From: Antedon bifida
Lineage: Eukaryota > Echinodermata > Crinoidea > Comatulida > Antedonidae
Assembly: GCA_963402885.1 (NCBI GenBank)
Contig: OY727102.1
Span: 8,928,001 to 8,992,000 of the forward strand
Length of the DNA: 64,000 nt
Direction of reading: 5' to 3'
The translations under genes were made by a program, and so were the position numbers. The notes under the pieces were generated by a model, which worked only from the letters and a program-made list of their open reading frames with translations, was not told where the DNA came from and ran no database searches. Positions 1 through 14,000 of the stretch are shown here, in pieces; position 1 is the first letter of the stretch, and every line of letters begins with the position of its first letter.

Positions 1-540
1 TTTCATGTTTATTTTTTGCCTATGAAATAATAAAAGAACACCATGTTTCTCATTTTTGTTATCGTTTATACTGCATACCATTATTAATAAAAAAAAAACC
101 TTCATGATATTACACTCCACTCAGGGGTGTAAATATACCACGCTATTCGCTTGCACACACAGAGAGCGGGTAACTGAAATGGAAAATGGTGTATTTTAGA
201 GAGTGATGATGTCAGCATTCACACGAGGCGCAAGCTAGATCTACAACGTGACGTTGGTAGTAGGAGTGCGTGTGTTTTGAAAATAACTCAGTTGTGGGTA
301 TTTTCCGAAGATTTTAAATTTTTCTTTTTAAACTCTTGAATTCATAAATAGTAGCTTAGCTCTTTCACTATGACTATGTAGGCATATTTACACAACTAAT
401 GCTAACCCTATAGCTCTAGGCCAACTCTTCCTAATTAAAAAAAGTCAGCGATGGTCGCGGGTATGTTGCATCTTTTTTTTTTTGAGAATTAAGGGGGTTG
501 GCTAGCCACTCTATTCACCCCCCTAGATCCACCACTGGCC
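1..540. other. Unassigned AT-rich DNA at the window start
   Basis: No coding exon, RNA gene or repeat family is recognised. A patch at about 120-300 is less AT-rich. The N-terminal UBA6 exons (YSRQxYVLGD and GxGGLGxEIAKN type) were looked for here and not seen. Confidence 0.4.
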
Positions 541-1159
541 AGTTGAATTCAATAAGTCAGATTTTCATCTCTTTCGTAAAAATTCACCGCATTTAAAATA
601 GCGCGCTTCTCGCTTTTTTGTTTCTAAAAATTCTTCAAATTTTCATTTCATGTAATTATTTAGATAATTACCGGTATCTTAAATTATCTATTTAAAATTG
701 CTATCTTTATTTTTATTTATTTATTCAATTTTCTGCCATATACAATACAAAGAAGACAAAACAAATATAAAAGGAAAGGAAAGACCAAACAGGTGTGCTT
801 GGTCAGCACAGAAAAAAAAAAAAATGACCAATAAATAAAAGCATCTACAAGAAAGCGACCAACTACACACATTTTCAATATCAAAATTATTTTTAAAATA
901 AATATTGAGATAAAATAATAATTTGGTTTATCTTACATTTTGATGACGTCATCAAGTTAAAAATTGATAATTTTAAAAAAGTATTCCGTAAATACTGTTA
1001 TGCTTTATGACACAAAATAGGTACAATTCAACACTGTAAGCATATTTAATTCATGTCATAGGATGGCATAATAATTGTTGGCGTTCTTATTTTAACGTAT
1101 GTGCAAATTGCGTTTGCGCGGATAGCCTGAACTCGTCAAAGTGACGAGTTCAAATGTAG
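541..1159 (+). mobile_element. 3' part of a Helentron/HINE-like element (family 2)
   Basis: Aligns by eye with the 3' third of the element at 32513-34225. It carries a TGACGTCATCA site at about 942, TAGGATGGCATA, GCGGATAGC, and a closing hairpin AACTCGTCA/TGACGAGTT followed by CAAATGTAG (degraded CAATTCTAG). The next element starts immediately after it. Confidence 0.7.
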
Positions 1160-1161
1160 TT

Positions 1162-2172
1162 GGTTATCCGCACTTGTTATTGTCAGGATCTTTTTTTTTC
1201 CCCTATCCTATTCCTATTTCTTTCCCGGAATTTTGTTGCACGTGTATCTCTAATTCTTGTCAACATAATTGTATAACTTTGTCAGAAGATTGACCTTAAA
1301 CTATACAGGAAACTTTGTTATATGATGACATCAGATTTTATGAAATGTTATGGTTGCTCATAAATTATTTTTCAATAAAATTTTATGAAAGTGTATTTCA
1401 TAATATGGAGCAACTTTTGACATGATAAAAATGGCGTGCTACGAAAAAAATGTGAATACGCGTATTTGAAATTTCAAAATGCGCAAAATTAATTTCTAAT
1501 CAATTTCGCGTACATTTCAGGTCATTTTGAGCATATCCAAATTTTCTAAACTTTTAGCGTTTTGCGCACATGCTTGTGCGCACAGCTCGTAAAAAGCGTA
1601 GAAAATGTTTTTTTTGCTACGTCATATTAAAAAAATTGAATAAGGTGACCTACTTAATTTCGTCTATACAGTATATTTCAATCTGTTATAGGTCCTCAGA
1701 ATAAAAAGTGACCCGCATGATTAAAACTTATTATGTAAGCTGTTGAATTGTAAATATTAATTCTATAATGTTGTCTATCTCATAATAATTGTTGGCGTTC
1801 TTAGTTAACGTATTTATTGTAAGGGCGTGTGGCGCTGTGTGTTGGACGTTCGACTACTGATCGTTAGACCGAGGTTCGAATCCAACTCTCGCCGCATTGC
1901 TTGTATCCTTAGGCAAGATACTTTACTTACGTTTGCCTCTCTCCACCCAGGTGTATAAATGGGTACCCGGTTAGATCAAGACACAACTTTGCGCTGATTA
2001 CTAGCTGCATATATGGGAGTATGTTTTCCATAGGTGTTTGATCAGGAAATGACTGGGGTAATAATGTTCAGCGCATTGAGAGCTTGCTTATATGCGCTAT
2101 ATAAGAATGAACTATTATTATTATTATTAACGTATGTGGTGCATGTTGCGTTTGCGCGGATAACCCGAACCC
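1162..2172 (+). mobile_element. Second Helentron/HINE-like element, internally deleted, split by a SINE
   Basis: Begins GGTTATCCGC next to the previous element's 3' end, followed by the T/C-rich tract and GTATCTCTAA region seen at 32560-32630. It has lost much of the ~350-bp repeat part. Its 3' part resumes after the SINE as AACGTATGTG..GCGGATAACCCGAAC, then breaks off at the foldback element. Confidence 0.65.
1814..2126 (+). mobile_element. tRNA-derived SINE with deuterostome-type body
   Basis: The tRNA-like head has a B-box (GGTTCGAATCC at about 1872). Then comes the body typical of sea urchin and other deuterostome SINEs (CCTTAGGCAAGATACTTTA, GCCTCTCTCCACCCAGGTGT, AAATGGGTACC) and a tail ending CGCTATATAAGAA and (ATT)n. 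It is flanked by the 9-bp direct repeat TTAACGTAT at 1805-1813 and 2127-2135, a clear target-site duplication. Confidence 0.88.
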
Positions 2173-2940
2173 TGGCAGTCAACAAAATCAAAACAACAAT
2201 GGTGGGTGGCCGATGATGCAGGCAAGCACTGATTGGTTGAATTTCGTCTCTGCATATAACGGTGTCTAATATATCATAACTTTATAAGATCATTAACATG
2301 CTTCCTGCAGGTTCATATAGAACATCACGATAATTTCTGAATGTGAACCTCGTCGTCATCGTCAAAGCAAACTCTGATCAGAGCGTGGCTTCTCTAACAG
2401 TATTCTGAAACCATCTCCTGTCTTCTGACATCCTACTTGCTTGCTCCATAGAGCATCTTGGTCTTCCTGTTCTTCTCTTCCCTGGAATATAAGCCTCCAA
2501 CACTCTTCTCCATGTGAATGTGAACCTAGTTATTGAATAATCAAGTTATACTTATCTTAAGTTAATTTATTATTTTGCATAGTAACATAACAGGCAGAAA
2601 AAAAGAAATTACTGACCTTGAATTAATAGGCTATAATTGTTATTGTACCATACACATGCACTAGCTAGGTTCACATTCAGAAATTATCGTGAGTTTCTTT
2701 ATCATGATTTTCTATATGAACCTGCAGGAAGAAGTGATCTTGTTTATGACATTAATTCCGGCTAACATGCTCTCGGAGAGCCTGTTAATTATCATGATCT
2801 TATGAAGTTATCATGATATATTAGACACCGTTATATGCAGAGATGAAATTCAACCAATCAGCACTTGGTTATTTACTGCGTCATTGGCCACCCACCGGAA
2901 GAAGTCACCATTGTTGTTGTTTTGATTTTTTTGACCGCCA
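2173..2940. mobile_element. Foldback DNA element with ~170-bp inverted repeats
   Basis: Ends are TGGCAGTCAA at 2173 and its complement (TTGACCGCCA, one mismatch) at 2940. The left arm 2173-2348 pairs with the right arm ~2664-2940, including GTGGGTGGCC/GGCCACCCAC, the AACGGTGTCTAATATATCAT stretch and CCTGCAGGTTCATATAGAA. The arms are longer on the right because of an insertion. No transposase is present. The loop carries a retroelement tail. Confidence 0.82.
2381..2512 (-). pseudogene. LINE reverse-transcriptase C-terminal fragment inside the foldback element
   Basis: The reverse strand reads without a stop RRVLEAYIPGKRRTGRPRCS, then MEQASRMSEDRRWFQNTVRE. GKRRTGRPR..W is the usual C-terminal tail of many non-LTR retroelement polyproteins. 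No reverse transcriptase core is nearby. Confidence 0.7.
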
Positions 2941-4910
2941 GCTTCAACAAGTTGTTTTTGCTTTGATAGTTTAAATTGCTTAGGTTTAACCCACTATATC
3001 GTTTCGGACATCATACATCAAGTTAGTTAGACGATTAAAGAATGAAATACCAAAATCGAAATCGGGAGAATGAACCAAAATTTATGTGAAACAGCCAGGA
3101 CTATTTCGAAAACTAGCCTAGACCGTCCAATCCACACTCGATCCACCACAAACGCATGCACGACCTTACGAAAAGGCTGACACTTCTGCTATTTGCATGC
3201 ACGCCACAACTTGCCTTTATTTTGTGAACTATTGATTTGTAATAAAATATCGTTGTGATGCATGTGTAGATGATTTCATATTCTTCAATTTATAGACTTG
3301 ACGGGGAACTGATTTTTTAAACAAAGCTAATTCCAGTAAAGTAAAATGTATTGTACGTAAACGGTGGGGGTAGGGCCTACTTACTAACTATTCTAGACCT
3401 ATATATGCATATGAAATATTTCCGTCATGAATTTGAGTAAATACATTAAAATTAAAGTACTGTAATGTTTAATAATAAAATATTCGATGTAGTACAGTTG
3501 TGGTGTGATTTAATAGACCAATGTATCATGTGACGGGAAATATAAAAAATACGTATAGCATGGTCCACGTTCAATCCGTCGTGCAAATAGAGAGTGTACG
3601 GTGGAATGTTTATTTGTGTAAATAAATCACTTACCAACTCCATTTTCAAACAATTAGATTTTTATAGTTAAAATCATGTGTTTTGAAACCCAAAGTTCTG
3701 CAAAATTACGGAGTTAATAAATATCATAGATTTTGAACGTTCTTTATTACTGCCGAAATTGTAACAACCTCAAAAAGGTAAGCGTGAGTAAGGTAAAATT
3801 ACAGATGGGCCAGGTTTGTTTTCAAATTAATTCACTCTCGCTACTTAGGCCTACTTTTTGCCACGAAATATTTGAGGCAAAGATGCCATGGCTCATCCGC
3901 AAGAGAACCATGGACAACGCCTATTAGTTAATATTTTTTGTTATTAGGCCTGTTGGCTTGCTACTACATAGAGGCCCACACTACAAAAACAAATCAACAA
4001 TCCCTTCCCACGTGTGCTCAAAACATGTGTGTTTGACCTTTAACGCATCAGTGCACCTCATTAGCATACTTATATCACGATGTTAAATTCTATGTGAACG
4101 CTCTTCCTGCTATCGTGATATTCAATATCACGATACGAAAGCAAGATAAAATCTTATGTGAACGTGGCTACTAATGCAATAGATAGTCAAGAATTAACAT
4201 TTTATTTAATATTTAATGCATTAGTTTGTAGTCAGCTAGTTAGTAATATTTTTCACAAACTGTCTTGTGTTCTCATACTATTTTTTTTTAGCAGACAACA
4301 AACTAACAACCTACTTACTGAACTCAAATTAACAGGTTATGACATTATTCTTGTGTCTCAATACGAAAAGTAAGAGTGTGCTAGTACGTGTAAAACTGCT
4401 TGTACAGCCACTCAGCTTGTCCAGGGTATTACCCTGGGTAACAACAAACAGTTTCACACTTCCAATCTATTTTTACTCTCATAAAAATTAAACATTCATG
4501 ATATGATTACATATATATATACCATAATGACCAAAAATTGGATCAAAAAAAAATTATTACTCGAAAAAATTGTAATTTAAAGCAAGGGTTTTTGGTTAAA
4601 TTTAACTGTTCATTTTTTCTTTTTGTAAATGAAATCATTATTTCATTTCCCACTTTTTTTTTTTCACTGATTAAGTCACTCTAGTTAGAAATTGAATGAA
4701 TACATTCAATTTGTGTATGCAGGTATTGGAATTTCCAAAGTTCCTTATTTAGGCCTCAGAACATTAGAATATATCCATAGTGCATACATATAATATTCAT
4801 TTAGAATATTGTGCTCAAGTACATAGTATAGGATTCATATGCTGAAGAATATGCATGATATTGAATAATGTATTCGACCTTTCGCTCTTTTTGTCTCTTC
4901 TTATTTATAG
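2941..4910. other. Intron/upstream DNA with few recognisable elements
   Basis: No exon recognised. A strong donor-like site (AAAAAGgtaagc) at about 3773-3778 ends an open stretch that does not resemble the missing UBA6 N-terminus. At ~4113-4140 there is a short hairpin (ATCGTGATAT/ATATCACGAT) beside TATGTGAACG segments that resemble the foldback element at 2173-2940. Confidence 0.5.
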
Positions 4911-5005
4911 AGTCTGACTGCTCATGATACTAAATCAGCGAATTGGAAAGATTTGGCAACGCAATTCTTTCTTAAAGAAGCAGATGTGAAGAATTGCCGT
5001 AACAG
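4911..5005 (+). CDS. UBA6: UBA6 exon 1 of the window
   Basis: Encodes [20 protein letters not shown] and the following residues to a split Arg (AG|G). This is the end of the first strand-helix part of the inactive adenylation domain. The acceptor is tttatag and the donor gtttgt. The start at 4911 (phase 0) is chosen because Ser-Leu-Thr-x-His-Asp is how this exon reads in the family; an AG two bases later is a possible alternative acceptor. Confidence 0.9.
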
Positions 5006-8000
5006 GTTTGTATTTTCAAAATCTCTAAAATTCAAATAAAATACACTAAGGTAATAACAATTAAAAAAATAACTAAACACTATTATCATTGCATTTTATA
5101 TTACCAAATTTGTGACCATATATGTTCATATTTGATTCAAATACACATTTTGATTGTGACTTTTAAAATGCTAAAATCATTAATATTAATTTTTACACTA
5201 ACTTTATATGAGATTAGCACCAATGTCAAAGTAGTGTCATTATTATATAGTGCGTGGTTCTTTTAAACTTATTATAAACCAACTACCGAAGCTAGATGAT
5301 CAAGAGGCTGACCTTCCAACCATCTCCTTCACATAAATTATGACATTTCTTTTCCAAGATACAGAAGATTTTTTTTTATAAGATATCAATGGCAATAAAA
5401 TGAATAATATTTTAATGCTGTATCTTTGTATGTATACAGCATAAAACAGAGTTAGACATACAATAAATTACATGTAATAATCCTTCCTTTACACGGTACG
5501 GTACATTTTTTATTTACTTTCCAGGTTTAAAAGCAATAAACTTTTTTAGATTAATGTTTTTGTTTTTATGGTTTACAACTTAATATGTTGTTTTATAATA
5601 TGTCTGAAATAAGTTAAAGGTGTTTGTTGTGTTTTTGTTATTGTTATTGTAAAGTCATCACACCACCATCAGATGATACATGCAATAAACTGTATTTATA
5701 GTAGTTACATAAAAGTATTTAAAGATTTCATTTGGTGATAACCTATTTTTAGAATATCCTGTATAAATAAACATAAATTAAATTCTGAATATAAACCTTA
5801 AAACAACAATGATGCATGTTTTCACAATTATAAAGTCTGTAATAGCAACATATTTTGTTTTTATTTCATTACACTAAAGACCAGTGTACTCATGGTTGCA
5901 ATTGAGATGTACTATTAAACAAGAAATATTTCTTACAAAAAACGCTGCTCAACATTTTAAAATTAATCATTGTTCTTTCTTCAGATATGTTTATGATTAA
6001 TTATTAAAAAGATGTCATTTAATCGCAAAAATACATACAAATCAAAGATAGTTCTTCAATTTTGAACTTTAATGTGCTGTGTGTGTGTGTGACCTCAGCC
6101 TGTAGGCATGCAACTGAATACCCTCTAGAGACAACGTGACTTCACAGCGATACAAGTGAGAAATTCTTCCCAGTCTGTTGATTCGCGTCAACCAATCAAA
6201 GGGCGAGAATCCAAAACGTTCAATTGTGAGCCCTCATAGACTCTCTTTTCCCAGACGTTTTGTGGGTCCAGCAGCTGGGATCTATAAATTATAGTCGAGT
6301 TTACAAAGTCGCAAAACTGTCGGCCTTAGATACTATAACTGCTGCTTGTTTTAGCTTCTGAATGAGTAGTCCTCATGGGATGTAGCTGGCTAGAGCAGCA
6401 GCGTGAAAAAATTAAATATGGTTTAACAGTATTTTGTGATATTAATACCTTAAGTAGTTCTTCTATATTCCCTTTCAACCATGACAGACATATTGATTTG
6501 CAATAATAATGTACAGTATACTGACACAACAATTTCATCCATTATATAGTATATAGTAGTATATAGTATTCATTATTAAACACTTTCTTTTGATATTGAG
6601 GTGTTATCTATAATAATAGAAATTCTGTATAATTCTAATTTAGATTAATTACTAAATGCAGTAACATTTTGTTTTAGTTTAATTAATTAATTCATTAATT
6701 TAGGCCAAAAAGCCATGTTATGTTTGGAAATTAAAATGATTATGCTAGAGTGGTTTAATCAGAATTTTACATACCAATTCACAAGTAATCCTAAAAAATG
6801 AAAAGTTCCATTGTATTTTGTACATCAGAGTTATACGAAATTGAGATTATTATTGATTAAACATTAAAGTTATGATTAAGGCATCGACAGTATCTTATAA
6901 GATTTGTTGTGATGCATTACGCTTTGGGTGTGTGGGTTGGGGGCAGCGTGTGGTGCGGTGTGTTTGGATTCTGATCGCAAGATTATGATTTTGATTCCAA
7001 TGCTCGTCGCATTGCTATGTCCGTAGGCACCTGATACACCTTTATGTATGTTTACCTCTCTCCACCAAGGTGTACAAATGGGTACATGGGAAGCTCAAAT
7101 CAACAACTGCGCTGATTACTAGCTGCAACATTAAGTATGTTTCCATGAAGTATGTTTCCATACATGTTTGATTAAAAATTACTGGGATAATTATGTAAAG
7201 TACTTAAAAGCTTTGAGCATTTAAGCACTATATAAGAATGTATTAACATTCAAGGCATATCAGCACCCTTGTTTCAAATCACGACTGGAATCATTATGTT
7301 CATGATGCATATAAAGTCCCAACCAAAAGAAGATTTTTATGTGATCTTTTTATATTTTTTGTATGGATTTCATATTTCCTAATATTTTTACACTATAACG
7401 AAGATGAAAAAAAAATATTTTTATGGATTTCAGATTTCCAATTTATATTCTTTTCTCGATAATAAAATCATAGTAATAAGAAAAGGATATCTACTGTACA
7501 TATTATCAGACATGATAATGAAATGTTTAACAGGCAGATAGGAGAATGATGATAGGCGCACTTTAGTGTAACAATCTTATTCTGGATGAATATGGCAAAT
7601 ATTGAAAAATCTTTTCAATACAGGCTGACTAAACTAAGTGGTATGAAAGCTTGGCAATTTCTTTCAAATCTCAGGGTACGTGTACAATTCCTAGAACTTG
7701 TATTACTTTTTAAAAAAAAAAACTGTGTCATTTACCTAAATAACACCTCACATAAGAAAACATGAATTTATATCTCTTCCCTATTCTGTTAAAAAATGTA
7801 TTTATTACTTTTACAGAGCTTTCGATTTATACAAACTGTGTCGATTGCTCACTGTTGAAATGTGTTTTTTCTTAATGTTGCTATGGTACTAAATATATCC
7901 CAATAATTTGAATTTAAATGCCTTGATGGTAAAATTCAATTACAAGTTTAAAACAAATTGTATATTACAGCCATTAAAAGGGACACGGTCAGTTTCTCCT

Positions 8001-11000
8001 AAATATTGGTTGGCTGTACAGTAGTGTTAAAACATTTATTTTGCCTTTGTTCCTTTCACAGCAGTGTCCCCAGGGGTGTCCCAGAGGAGAGGTTCTACTG
8101 TATTTTAATTTTCATGGATTTAAATGCTTCTTGCCAGACCAATCATACATTTGTAATCTATCCTTCTAGGGAATATTAAATGCATTATTGAAAGATTAAA
8201 CTAAATAACCACCTTGTGAATTGTTAGGAAATGGAGGTAATTTTTTTTTCTTATTTATAATTCGGTGTGCATACGATGAGGATATTCATTATCATACGCG
8301 CTTTCTACATTCTCCTGCCCTTGAGATATTGAAGATTTCTCTGTGTATTTGTAAAGATTTCTTTTTAATGATTACTTGCTCAATGTGTTCATAATGTATA
8401 TTATGATGAACAAATTGAGCTCAAATGTACACAGGCTATCTTTTATTTGATCAATTTATTATTTTAGTCCAAATTTATCTAGGAATACATGTATAAAATG
8501 ATGTGTGATGTATGTAGTGAGTAACAATTTATAATTTGAAAATAAAGATACAATAATTAGTCTATTTCGTGCCTAGCTTACCTTGGTCAAACCGACATTG
8601 GTCTAATTCTTTTTGAGAAGAGAGCTACTCTACAGATTTTATTAATTTTTCTCATCAGATAATGTACATTCCATGAACCCTGCCCTATCATTTGGGCTAA
8701 ACGTGCGTTTACAATTGCTAAAGTTAATTTAACTTAAATCATATGAGGCATGGCATCACAAAATTGACGTAGTGTCGGAATTAATAATATTTTAGATTTT
8801 TATATATTCGAATCTATATTTAACTAGTTATCCGCATCAGGCAAAAATCCTATATTTTATATTCGGGATGTCACAACATCCAAAAGGTAACAATTTTGCA
8901 TGAATTCATATCTACAGCTTATCTACTTGCGTTAATATAAGTTGGAAAAATTTCGGATCATGGTTGATCCCAAGGAGCTATAATAGATTAAAAATTGGTA
9001 TGATTTTGACAATATTTGGTAAATTTTTAATCAAATTGAGCACAAATTGTCTAATTCAACTTGTTCGTATGATGTCATTTCAAGTGGAAATTGTCTACTT
9101 TTTTTTCAATAACTAGAAAAGGCTGGAAAAATATAATTGTAGTGAAAAAAATTTTTTGTATACTATACGAGCGCACGGTACACATAAAAAAGTTTGTACT
9201 CAAGGATATATACGATTTACGATCCTTGCAGCGGTAGTCATGTGATGCAGTTTCAAGCAATCACGTTTACATATTTACACAAGCTATGTAATATAAGATT
9301 ATATTCTATGTTATTTTTATAAAAAAAAGGAAATAATGATTCAATTTAAAAAATATTCACAAAATTTTATAACGTTCATTCGAAAAACTACGATGGAAGC
9401 CATGCTGTTTCATCATAAACAAAACCGTCAGCCAATCAGAGAGCATATTTTATCTTTATAGCCAATCATAGTCAAGGATTCACAAACTCTTTTGGTATAA
9501 ATTTTAGCAACCTAACACCTTAATAAAACCAATTTTCATTAGCTAGATTAACAAAAATCAACAAAGGTGAGAGATACAGATATTGTGTTCTGTGCAAATC
9601 ATAAATCATAAGATATCCATAATAGATTCTATGTTTTTTCTGCTTACCGTTACCGCTTTGCCTTTATAGGTTTCACTTTAGAGGAACATCCGACTGATAT
9701 AAAAAAGAGCATAAAAAGAGTTCGTAAACGCTATTGAATATATGGCAAGAGATAGTACTAGTCAATAATCACATATTTAGTATTTAGCAATTCTTTTCCT
9801 AACAAAATTAATTATTAATTCTTTTCCTAAAATAAAAAGTTAAACTTATTAATAGTTTTAGTAGCAACCATTTTCTTCATTTTATAATTCCTCATGTTTT
9901 ATATATATAAAAAATAATTAGTATCATGTGCATTGCATGTATTAGAGTCATTGACAACTGTTGAACATTAACATAATACATTCTATATGTTGGAAAACAT
10001 GCGTACATCCTTTGTTTTAATTCTGACAAATGCTATTGATTATATTTTGTATGTATTTCGACAAATCTGATTCCAAATTCCTGTTGTGTTTTTCTCTATT
10101 CATTAGTATCATGTTTCTTTACAAATGTTAATGTGTCCTGCCCTTCTTATAAATAATGCTTATTCTTACGAATAATTGCCATTGTTTCAAAATACAATAT
10201 TTATGATGTAAACATTTTTTAAAAGTTTTTTCAATTTTTAGTGGACGTTTAACTTTTAAGCTCTTAAATTGGCCAGTATGGATTTTAACATACATTTTAA
10301 CATGACAGGGCATATTGTACAAAAATATACAAATATTTTAATATTTATTGAATGTTAATGGATAATTTTCTTTTTTTAATTTTTGAGTTGAAAGGTTGGT
10401 CTATTTAACAAGACAGAGCCAAGTTTAAACTCATGAAATCCATTCTATTCTATCCATTCCAACTCGATGATGTTTTTAATGTACATATTTGGGCTAAATT
10501 AACATTCGATTTTTTTGGTAAAGTTTACAACTTATGTCACAAGCTCTTGAAAATGGCCCAATGCTTAAAGACACTTTCCCTGCAATTTTTTAGATTTTCT
10601 AATATACAGTATATTACTTTAAACACATTAAACCAGGTTATTTCTTGTCTTAGTTCTACATTCTATGGTTAATTAAAAATCAATGCCCAACTTTAAGAAC
10701 ACTGTATGCCATGGTGTATAGGCCTAGCCTGACATTGTCTGGCTGAATTGTTTTTCTTTTTTTGGCAGAATTTGTTAATACAAATTGGGGAAGACCTGGT
10801 ATTGTTATTGAAAATGTATGGTTTTTCCATTTATTATGATCGATCGAAAGTGGGGGCATCATAGAAAAATTGAATTATTAAAATCAACTTATTTAACACA
10901 TTTTTACTGTCGAAGATGGAAAAAATTCCCGAAATAGTATTTATTTTTATATAAAATGCAGTTTGGGATTAAAACTAGACTGAAAAAATGTATGGAAAGG

Positions 11001-14000
11001 GCAAGACAAGCATATAACAAGTATAATAATATTAAGTAATTTGACCAATCATGAAGCGACTCACTCACTTGCGTTGTGCCTATGCTGTTATGTTGCATCC
11101 AGGTGGGAACCAGTGCTCAAGCTTTAGGAAAAGCTAATAATTCAATCGGCTATGTAAATAAAATTTTCTAAACCATGAATGAATGCTGCCACCCTTTGAA
11201 TATTTCGACGTTTAAATTACTCAGCGGAATAATTATATATATTTCAAAATGGGTGTTACACAAGTACATAATAAATAGATAAAATATTAATGTAAAAATG
11301 TAATAACATTGTTTGCGGCTTCACAATCTCCCTTGAATTTAACTTGTGCTCAAATGTTTAAGAATATCTTGCAACACAGTTATTGAATTTGATTATCAAT
11401 CAAGTGTGCTCCCTCACTTCCCTTAGGAGTTAGTGGCGCTTATACAGCTCAATATCAATCAATTTCATCTAAAATTGTTAAATCTACTCATCACCCATTC
11501 ATACTCTCTGGGCCCGTTTCTGCTGTGAATAAATAACCGAATAATAATCATGTGGATAAATTGACCTCAATTTCGTGGCACAAGAAACATGACAATTTTC
11601 AAATAACCGGTTTAACCTACATGAATAAATGTTTAAATCAGTAGCCACCATCACTACATATGATGACAAACTACATTTATACATGTTTCATGCAAATCAG
11701 TCGAGGATATTGTGGGTGGAACTATTTCAATTTGAAATTTTCAAGATATTTCTAAAAAACAATAAAAAATTAACAAGCTTTGAGTTACAAAAAGGTCGAG
11801 TGAGTAATGTGGGTACTGTTAAACTTGTCACAAAATGAGTCCACATTTGTGTTTTGTATATAACATTATGGTTGAGGGATGGTGAAGAGGAGCATGGGTG
11901 CAAAGAGGAACCATTTTAAAATATATTATATATATCTGGAACAAAATATTTGTTTAATAATAATACATTTATATAGCGCCTTTTCAATAAAACTGTTCAA
12001 AGCGCTTTACAATACATAGCATAGTAAAAATCAGAATATTAACATATATTTAAATAATTTGTATACATTGCCTAGCATAAGAGTTAAAACAATTTACATG
12101 ATTTATAAATAATAAATAAATAATATACCACTAAACACTGTAAAACATTTGCGATTTAATACTTTGTCAAACTGTCACTGTCATAGTCGATTGAAATAAT
12201 ACAGTACATGCAACGATATATCACCATGACGTTTATATTCTTTTTAATTATTAATTAATTCAATTAACGTTGAGAAGCAATTGTCAGTAGTTTATTGTAT
12301 ATAAATTATGTGTTTAAACAGTACCCACACTCATAGAAATGGCAACAAAATATGGTTTTATTGTCAAGTATAACTTTTCCATTCTAATATAGACTAATGA
12401 ATAAAGGGGAACAAAAACCCGGAAGTTGCAAAGTGATTACATCAACCCGACGGTTGAAAATTTACCGATGAAAATAAGACATTTTCTAAAACCCTTTATA
12501 ATATCTTCCTAAGAGAGAAATATGAAACAATATCGAAATAGTAACAAATCTACGTTTCGCGGTACATCTGAGATAGATAAGGTAGGTATCCATCGCGGAG
12601 ATCTTTGCATCAGTTTTTCCATTGTGCTCGCCTATGTCAAAATTAAGCATAATTTATATAGAAGCCATAACATTTTCCAGATTAACCTATGTTATCATTT
12701 TTTTTAAAGAGCTAAACTTGGCTTGTAGTGTTGAAGAAATATGTAACACATTGGTTGAATTACAATCGTAAGTTGACAGGAAATGGTAATTTTCAAAGCA
12801 TCGGTTGATGACTTAGAAACTGTAAAAAAACCTAGCTGGGGATATAGACATTCTATTCAGTGAAGGGTGGCAAATCCCTTCCATCCTAACTGAATAAATT
12901 TCATGTTTTAAGTGAGAGTAAAAATAATCTCAGATACTATTTAAAATCTATTCTGATTGCCAGCTTTTAGACCTTTTAGATTTGTACACTACTAGTGAAA
13001 GCAAAAGTAATACTTCTACTCTCTAGTTATGAGTAAATTTAACATTGTTAATATGTAGACCCTGGATACCCCATGAAATCTTTTAGATTTCCTACTAAAA
13101 ACGGGCTTATAGATATTTTTATTTAAACAAATTTACCTTTTAAACCATGTACCATCATGATTTTATTTTAAAATTTTTATATGATGATAACCATCTGTGT
13201 CACGTTTGTTTTTTTTTTCTTTAAATTAACACCTCCTTATACATTTTCTATTCCACAAAGTATTATTATAGTATTATGATTTTCTGGCCGGGATTCAACT
13301 GATGATAACTGCAGTTCGAACCCTGGTTAGAGATGAGGGCGTATTACCTTACTTCCATGTTCTTCCTTTTTTGTAACGCTTTTTTTTTGCACATAATACA
13401 AATTAATCTGTCATGTTTACATAGCCTCCGATTATTTTTTTCTAGGCTGTACATTGATATTATTTGTCCGATATATATCTTGTCTTAAAGAACTAAACCT
13501 TGATGTCAGTCAAAAGGGTGGATTTAAAAATGAAAAATATTTTTTTATTTTGGTTTTCTTTATCATGACTAAATCACCTTATTATAAAGATTGACATGAT
13601 CATCGTACCATAAAATATTGAAGAGGAAGTTGTTTTTTTATGAAATAACGGAAGATGGTTTTATTTGGCATCTTGCCAAGATTGTCAATCCATGCAGACT
13701 ACTTTGACAACAGTTGCCAAGTATTACCGGTTAAAGTTATCAAGTTCTAGCTCGCAAATTATTGAAGCAGATCCAGGGGTATGTTTAAACCAGAAGATTC
13801 TGCAATTGGTTTTGGCATGGTCACTAGTTTATTTACTATGTATGATGGTTCTTGAATATTTCTTATTTCCTATTGTGCTCCCCATATAATTGCCAATATA
13901 TCCTTTGGCCAAAGCACATATGTAATTGGCTTCCAATAAAGTTAGGTATTATTTATCTTTTAATTAATAGTCACTATGATACGAAGAATCATCTCAAGTC

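Noticed and set aside
3733..3778. Open stretch ending in a strong donor (AAAAAGgtaagc) that could be the missing upstream UBA6 exon
   Set aside because: The translation (..CRNCNNLKK) does not match the conserved GGLGxEIAKNxxLAGxK sequence that must precede exon 1.
13285..13335. tRNA gene or SINE at a GTTCGAACCCTGG B-box
   Set aside because: There is no A-box at the right distance and no stems or SINE body; probably chance or a very old remnant. The same applies to GTTCGAGTCCGG at about 41341.
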